Source of the DNA: Syntrophaceae bacterium UBA7520
GTDB taxonomy: Bacteria; Desulfobacterota; Syntrophia; Syntrophales; Smithellaceae
Length of the DNA: 10,429 nt
Direction of reading: 5' to 3'
Assembly (NCBI GenBank): GCA_002478265.1
Contig: DLNC01000004.1
Span: 1 to 10,429, forward strand
Under the pieces are notes generated by a model. It made no database searches and had not been told where the DNA came from. It saw only the letters and a list, made by a program, of their open reading frames with translations. The stretch's first letter is position 1. Each line of letters starts with the position of its first letter. Positions 6,603 to 10,429 of this stretch are shown here, in pieces. The position numbers and the translations under genes are program-made.

Positions 6603-7546
6603 TGCGCCGTGGTTTTTTGGGCATCGACGTTGGTTCGATAAGCACTAACGTGGTTTTTCTTGATGGAAACAAGAATCTTCTTTTTGAATCTTACGCGCGC
6701 GTCGGCGGCAACCCCATTGATTCTGTAAAAGCGCGCCTGAAGGAACTCGCGTCGCTGATGCGGGAAAAAGAAATGGAAGTCGGCGCGCTTTGTACTACCG
6801 GGTCAGGACGTCAGCTTGTCGGCGTGCTTCTGGGAGCGGATGTGGTAAAAAATGAAATTTCTGCGCACGCGCGTGCTGCTGTTGAGCTTCATCCTGATGT
6901 GCGAACAATCATCGAAATCGGCGGGCAGGATTCCAAAGTGATCATTATAGAAAATGGCATGGTGGTGGATTTTGCCATGAATCTTGTCTGCGCCGCCGGC
7001 ACCGGCAGCTTTCTTGATTCGCAGGCGCGCCGTCTGGATATCACCATCGAGGAGTTGAGCCGCCGCAGTATTCTTTCGAAACACCCCACGGCCATCGCCG
7101 CGCGCTGCACGGTTTTTTCCGAATCAGATATGATCAGCAAACAGCAGATGGGGCACGCCCAGGAAGATATAATTATGGGATTGTGCCACGCCCTGGCCAG
7201 AAACTTTATCGGCAACGTGGCCAGAGGCAAGCAGCTTTGTTCGCCGGTGCTGCTGCAGGGCGGAGTGAGCGCCAATCTGGGAATTTTGCGCGCGTTCGAA
7301 AACGCGTTGGGATGTAAGGTGATAGTTCCCAGACATCATATGGTGATGGGAGCTTACGGTGCCGCGTTGCTGGCGATGGAGACGGACATCGATAAAAGCC
7401 GCTTCCGCGGCGCGGATATCTGGGCGCATCACATACACACCCAAAGCGTTAATTGCGAGGATTGCCCCAACAATTGTGAGATTATCGAAATTATTGACAC
7501 AGGAGAGGTTGTGGGACGCACCGGAGGACGCTGCGGTAAATGGTAA
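6602..7546 (+). CDS. BadF/BadG/BcrA/HgdC-type ATPase, acyl-CoA dehydratase activase
   Basis: A 314-residue ASKHA-fold ATPase of the COG1924 family. Characterised relatives (HgdC, the activators of 2-hydroxyacyl-CoA dehydratases) are homodimers that hold one [4Fe-4S] cluster between subunits. They use ATP hydrolysis to push an electron to low potential and pass it to a partner enzyme. Seen here: the phosphate-1 loop GIDVGSISTN (7-16), TTGSGRQL (65-72), the DIGGQD-like EIGGQDSK (105-112), NLVCAAGTGSFLD (127-139), and RCTVFSESD (168-176). C130 and C169 match the two cluster cysteines of HgdC. GGVSAN (220-225) and the GAYGAALLA tail complete the fold. Beyond the normal end is an extra Cys set, C285/C288/C292 and C311, which may hold a second metal site. 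The start is firm: AAGGAG and a one-base TGATG overlap with the upstream stop. No classical HgdA/HgdB-type dehydratase subunits are present in the window. Confidence 0.95.
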   Translation: MRRGFLGIDVGSISTNVVFLDGNKNLLFESYARVGGNPIDSVKARLKELASLMREKEMEVGALCTTGSGRQLVGVLLGADVVKNEISAHARAAVELHPDVRTIIEIGGQDSKVIIIENGMVVDFAMNLVCAAGTGSFLDSQARRLDITIEELSRRSILSKHPTAIAARCTVFSESDMISKQQMGHAQEDIIMGLCHALARNFIGNVARGKQLCSPVLLQGGVSANLGILRAFENALGCKVIVPRHHMVMGAYGAALLAMETDIDKSRFRGADIWAHHIHTQSVNCEDCPNNCEIIEIIDTGEVVGRTGGRCGKW

Positions 7547-7560
7547 AGCGCCTGGAGAGC

Positions 7561-7576
7561 CGAGGCATGTGCCTCG
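7561..7576. other. GC-rich hairpin between convergent genes
   Basis: CGAGGC and GCCTCG flank the loop ATGT, giving a six-pair perfect stem. It lies between the end of the activase gene (7546) and the end of the lipoprotein gene (7614), where a bidirectional terminator is expected. No T-run follows on either strand, so it is not a standard intrinsic terminator. It may act with Rho, protect RNA ends, or be a dispersed intergenic repeat. Confidence 0.4.
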
Positions 7577-7613
7577 TCCGGCGGACTACAAATTGCCGTG
7601 TGTTAGTTTAACC

Positions 7614-8114
7614 TTAAATTCCACCGCCGAAACCGCCCGCGCCGATGCCTACACCCACGCCGGTATTACCTCTCACAGCCGGTTCGGGAACGATAATCTG
7701 GACTTTATAGCGGCAATTAGCATCATTGAGATTTCCCCAGAAATGCACCCGGTAATCGGGCGCAATGGCGGCATAGCCGAAAATTTCCTCGCCGGTTTTT
7801 ATGGCATACATGCTGAACCTGGAGTAAGTCTGCCGCTCAACGGCGTCGAGTTCATCCAGGCTTCTGATGTTCACTTCGCGGGCAAAATCCGTGCAGACCT
7901 TCGCGCCTTTTTTGATAAACACAACTCCCGCCAGGGTTTTATCAGGGAATCCTTCCGGATTATAGAGCCGAATGATGCGCTCGTACGCGAGGGATGGAAT
8001 TTCCGCCACCTCGTGTTTTGCGATTACCGTGCCGAAGCTCGCGCAGCCGGCCAGCAAAAACAAAACTGAACCGGCTGTGGCTAGAGTCATTAATCTTTTA
8101 GTTATATTGTTCAT
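7614..8114 (-). CDS. Small Gly-tailed lipoprotein of unknown function
   Basis: A 166-residue predicted lipoprotein. Residues 1-23 form a signal peptide (KR near the start, then a hydrophobic core) ending in the lipobox LLAGC, with C24 as the lipidated residue and Ala-Ser after it, which predicts outer-membrane sorting. The mature part has two further cysteines, C74 and C134, that could form a disulfide in the periplasm, and ends in a Gly/Val-rich tail (about 150-166). I do not recognise the family. The ATG has only a weak GGG-type ribosome-binding site. It starts 28 bases after the stop of the M48 protease gene on the same strand, with no promoter visible between, so the two are probably co-transcribed. 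A role next to the protease in envelope upkeep is inference only. Confidence 0.85.
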   Translation of the reverse strand: MNNITKRLMTLATAGSVLFLLAGCASFGTVIAKHEVAEIPSLAYERIIRLYNPEGFPDKTLAGVVFIKKGAKVCTDFAREVNIRSLDELDAVERQTYSRFSMYAIKTGEEIFGYAAIAPDYRVHFWGNLNDANCRYKVQIIVPEPAVRGNTGVGVGIGAGGFGGGI

Positions 8115-8142
8115 GTTTTACCCGTTAGAAACAGGGATCGTT

Positions 8143-9090
8143 TTATTGTTTTTTGGCTAGGTTCGCGGCGAGCTGTCTGTTTCTGTTAAACTCCGTAGTA
8201 TTGACAATTCCTTTTTTCGCCGGGCTTTGCGCGGCCAGATCTCTCATCTGTTGGACTCTTTCCTGGCTGGGTGGATGCGTGCTGAAAGCGTCAGATAGAC
8301 TTCTGGTAAGCGGGTTACTCGTGCCGCCGCCCTGCTGTTCCGCCGCGAGAAGTTTTTCGTAAAACTTGCCGACTTCATTTTTATCGTATCCGGCATTCAC
8401 CGCCAGGCGGAAACCGATGCGGTCCGCCTCCATTTCGTCTTCACGCGAGTTGACCAGAAATTTGTATTTCTGCATCAGAAGGCCGCCGCCCGCGCCGGCC
8501 ACTCCGCCCAAAGCCGCTGCGGTGGCCAGGCACTGCGTATCTCCCTTTTCACAAAGCAGCGCGCCGAGTCCGAGGCCGATCGCGCCGCCCAGAATCGCGC
8601 CGCCGCCCGCGTAGAGCCAGGTTTTCTTGTTTTCCTGCTCCATTAAATACATTCTTTCGGCGGCATGCCGCGCCACAACATGGCCGATTTCATGCGCGAC
8701 CACGCCGGCCAGTTCGGCTTCCGTGGTGGCCAGGGCAATGAGCGGCATCGTGACAAAAACCTTGCCCGCGGGCAGGGCGAAAGCGTTGACCTGCGCGACA
8801 TCAACCACCGTGAAATCATAGCGGTAGGGGTTTCCTTCTAGGTTGTTTGCCCGGACGATTTTCATGCCCAGATAAGAGATGTATTTTTGCAGCTCCTGAT
8901 TATTTGCTGGCGGATAGTCCTTTAGCATTTGCGGCAGGGCTTCCTTGGTCAGGCGCTCTTCATCCTGAACCGTCAGATGTGTTACCTGGCCGACATTGGA
9001 GCCCTCACGGTAGCGCGAGCTCTGCGTCGGAGCGCAGGCCGCCACCACAAACAAAAACAGTATTAGTATAGATATAGTTATTTTTTTCAT
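8143..9090 (-). CDS. M48-family zinc metalloprotease, lipoprotein
   Basis: A 315-residue periplasm-facing metalloprotease of family M48, related to the LoiP/BepA-type envelope quality-control proteases of Proteobacteria. The signal peptide (1-18) ends in the lipobox VAAC with C19 as lipidation site. The active site HEIGH (133-137) supplies two zinc ligands and the catalytic Glu; the third ligand is most likely E219 in EMEAD. DAFSTHPPSQERV (268-280) is the conserved end of the domain. Between the two zinc-binding parts lies a Gly/Ala-rich hydrophobic stretch (about 160-205) interrupted by CEKGDTQC (C180, C187), which could form a disulfide. There are no C-terminal TPR repeats, unlike BepA. The start has AAAGGAG about eight bases upstream. 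Family members degrade or help fold misassembled outer-membrane proteins; the same is likely here. The small lipoprotein gene follows directly. Confidence 0.94.
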   Translation of the reverse strand: MKKITISILILFLFVVAACAPTQSSRYREGSNVGQVTHLTVQDEERLTKEALPQMLKDYPPANNQELQKYISYLGMKIVRANNLEGNPYRYDFTVVDVAQVNAFALPAGKVFVTMPLIALATTEAELAGVVAHEIGHVVARHAAERMYLMEQENKKTWLYAGGGAILGGAIGLGLGALLCEKGDTQCLATAAALGGVAGAGGGLLMQKYKFLVNSREDEMEADRIGFRLAVNAGYDKNEVGKFYEKLLAAEQQGGGTSNPLTRSLSDAFSTHPPSQERVQQMRDLAAQSPAKKGIVNTTEFNRNRQLAANLAKKQ

Positions 9091-9121
9091 GGCTTTGCTC
9101 CTTTGATGTAATGGAACTTGA

Positions 9122-9150
9122 ATGTTAACGCTTTCGGGACTTTTTTACAA
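9122..9150 (-). promoter_or_regulatory. Candidate promoter for the protease-lipoprotein pair
   Basis: On the minus strand TTGTAA (9145-9150) and TAACAT (9122-9127), each 4/6 to consensus, are separated by the ideal 17 bases and lie about 30 bases before the ATG at 9090. The match is only moderate. An alternative sigma factor promoter, plausible for an envelope protease, would not be detected by this criterion. Confidence 0.35.
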
Positions 9151-9164
9151 CTTTTATCGATATC

Positions 9165-9193
9165 TTGCCTAGCCGGCGGTAATGTTATATGAA
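9165..9193 (+). promoter_or_regulatory. Weak candidate promoter for the FrhB-like gene
   Basis: TTGCCT (9165-9170) is followed by overlapping -10 candidates: TATATG at 9186-9191, preceded by TG in an extended -10 arrangement, or TATGAA at 9188-9193 with a 17-base spacer. The ATG at 9223 has GGAG (9214-9217) five bases upstream. Confidence 0.3.
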
Positions 9194-9222
9194 AACCAAA
9201 TCATTATTCCTTCGGAGCATTA

Positions 9223-10359
9223 ATGGCCAAACGGCTTAGCAGCCAGAAATTATTGAAAAATAACGTGCTGGATGCGCAACTGTGCACCGGTTGCGGCGCC
9301 TGCGTTGGTCTTTGTCCATACCAGACAATTTATCATGACCGCACGGTTCAGCTGCATTATTGCGATTTGCTGGAGGGAAAATGCTATGCCTATTGTCCCC
9401 GCACACCCGCCGATTTGGAAAAGTTAAGGCAGCTTTTATTTGACATACCGGATTTGACGATGGAAATCGGCGCGGTGAAAGCCTATTATCTGAGCCGCGC
9501 GGCGGATCCCGAAATCCGTGCGGTGGCCCAGCACGGCGGCACGGTTACCGCGTTGCTGGAGCTCGCCCTTGCCGAAGGGTTGATCGATGCCGCGCTTGTT
9601 TCATCGGGGACCGACCAATATCTGCGCTACGGAACTCTGGCCGCGGATAAAAACTCACTGCGCGAAAGCGCGGGGGTTAAATTCATTGTTTCGCCGATGG
9701 CGGCGGCATTCAATCAGTTTGTCCATGAAAACCGGGGGCGCGTCGGCGTAGTCGCCACGCCCTGCCAGGCGCTGGCGCTGGCCAAAAGGAAATTGAACAA
9801 CGATAGAGATGAAGCGCTGAAAATTAATCAGTTGCAACTGGTGATCGGTCTTTATTGCGGCTGGACAATGTCGGCGGAAAAATTTTCCGCCTTGTTGGCG
9901 CGAAAGGGCATAAAGGCGGATGAAATAAAGCGCATGGATATTCCCGCGGGAAAAAACACGCTGGAGATTTGTACGCGAAGGGGTGTTGAAGAAATTCCCC
10001 TTGATGAAGCGCAGGCCTGCATCCGTGACGCGTGCCATTATTGCACGGACAGCACGGCGGAATACGCCGATATTTCGGTGGGCGCGGCGCGCTTTGCCGG
10101 CGCGGCGGATGAGCAAAGTGGCTGGAATCAACTGATTATCCGCAGCGGGCGGGGCAGAGATTTGATTGACCTGGCCGTAAAGAGGGGTGTTTTGGAGATA
10201 AGGGAAGCGCCCGCGGAAAGTCTGCATGAGCTTAAAGCCGCGGCAGTGGAAAAGAAAAAAAACGCCCTCAAAAATATCATCCGCAAAAGCGGTTCGGCAA
10301 AAAGGCTTTTATATCTGGACAGCGGCGACACGATGATAAAGAAAATTTTAGGAGCTTGA
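9223..10359 (+). CDS. FrhB/FdhB-family iron-sulfur oxidoreductase subunit (F420 hydrogenase beta-type)
   Basis: A 378-residue protein of the coenzyme F420 hydrogenase/dehydrogenase beta-subunit family. It starts with a ferredoxin motif C21/C24/C27/C31 (CTGCGACVGLC). A second Cys group follows, C47, C54 and C58 (ending GKCYAYCPRT). The FrhB domain shows QHGGTVTALL (103-112), ATPCQAL (C181), LYCGW (C212) and a C-terminal group C266, C271, C274 in ACHYCTD, followed by ADISVGA (282-288). In the characterised methanogen protein this fold binds FAD and a [4Fe-4S] cluster and moves electrons between an iron-sulfur chain and F420. Many anaerobic bacteria that lack F420 carry homologues thought to serve ferredoxin or NAD(P)H instead; which applies here cannot be told. 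No hydrogenase or dehydrogenase partner is in the window, so a partner may lie just downstream. The start has a well-placed GGAG. Confidence 0.92.
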   Translation: MAKRLSSQKLLKNNVLDAQLCTGCGACVGLCPYQTIYHDRTVQLHYCDLLEGKCYAYCPRTPADLEKLRQLLFDIPDLTMEIGAVKAYYLSRAADPEIRAVAQHGGTVTALLELALAEGLIDAALVSSGTDQYLRYGTLAADKNSLRESAGVKFIVSPMAAAFNQFVHENRGRVGVVATPCQALALAKRKLNNDRDEALKINQLQLVIGLYCGWTMSAEKFSALLARKGIKADEIKRMDIPAGKNTLEICTRRGVEEIPLDEAQACIRDACHYCTDSTAEYADISVGAARFAGAADEQSGWNQLIIRSGRGRDLIDLAVKRGVLEIREAPAESLHELKAAAVEKKKNALKNIIRKSGSAKRLLYLDSGDTMIKKILGA

Positions 10360-10395
10360 AATATTAGAAGAAAAACAGGTTAATGATTGTCTTGG

Positions 10396-10415
10396 ATTTT
10401 CGTTTTCGCGGGAAT
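10396..10415 (+). other. Weak hairpin after the FrhB-like gene
   Basis: ATTTTCG and CGGGAAT can pair over seven positions, including two G-T pairs, around a six-base loop. No T-run follows, so it is a poor intrinsic terminator. The right arm and following bases (CGCGGGAATGA) resemble the end of a hairpin repeat common between genes in some Desulfobacterota, here degenerate on the left side. That resemblance is from memory. An ATG at 10422 follows but too little sequence remains to call a gene. Confidence 0.25.
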
Positions 10416-10429
10416 GATAACATGAAAAA

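Noticed and set aside
7359..8069. A 236-codon plus-strand open frame running from the activase gene across the junction and antisense to the lipoprotein
   Set aside because: It overlaps the 3' part of the activase and nearly all of the lipoprotein gene, both well supported by motifs. Its translation shows no recognisable domain.
9655..10227. A 190-codon minus-strand open frame within the FrhB-like gene
   Set aside because: Antisense to a strongly supported gene, with Arg-rich composition typical of a shadow frame.
10422..10429. ATG at the right edge as the start of another gene
   Set aside because: Only two full codons remain and the GGGA upstream is part of a hairpin; too little to call.

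Overview
The window carries ten protein-coding genes and no RNA genes, insertion sequences or CRISPR arrays that I can see. The proteins point to a strictly anaerobic, Gram-negative bacterium. There are two outer-membrane-type lipoproteins, a radical SAM enzyme, an FrhB-type iron-sulfur flavoprotein, and a benzoyl-CoA reductase/2-hydroxyacyl-CoA dehydratase-type activase set. Together with roughly balanced base composition, this fits a fermentative or syntrophic member of Desulfobacterota (Syntrophales-like). That assignment is inference from gene content, not from a marker gene.

Layout: (1) Positions 1-107 hold no gene I can support. (2) Positions 108-2527, minus strand: a radical SAM protein with its own TTGACA promoter, preceded by an unrecognised zinc-ribbon, single-membrane-span protein with its own promoter. 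(3) Positions 2528-2727 are a divergent AT-rich promoter region with a second TTGACA promoter decorated by a palindrome and direct repeats. (4) Positions 2728-4469, plus strand: a PPC/DUF296 domain protein followed by an oxalate/formate- or monocarboxylate-type MFS transporter, probably one operon. (5) Positions 4527-7546, plus strand: a promoter and three tightly overlapping genes encoding a COG3580-like protein, a COG3581-like protein and a BadF/BcrA/HgdC-type ATPase activase. (6) Positions 7547-7613 are a convergent junction with a GC-rich hairpin. (7) Positions 7614-9090, minus strand: an M48 zinc metalloprotease lipoprotein and, downstream of it, a small Gly-rich lipoprotein. (8) Positions 9223-10359, plus strand: an FrhB/FdhB-family ferredoxin-domain oxidoreductase subunit. 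The remainder contains only a weak hairpin.

The most interesting part is the three-gene set at 4615-7546. It has an ATP-driven activase and two Cys-containing proteins distantly related to dehydratase/reductase subunits, but no ordinary 2-hydroxyacyl-CoA dehydratase or benzoyl-CoA reductase subunits in the window. The two non-ATPase proteins share a C-terminal motif and a Cys-x-Pro motif. I therefore propose that they form the iron-sulfur catalytic heterodimer and that the third protein is its ATP-dependent electron donor. The substrate is unknown. The adjacent carboxylate-type transporter and the nearby FrhB-like electron carrier are compatible with an organic-acid or other reductive function, but nothing in the sequence proves a link.
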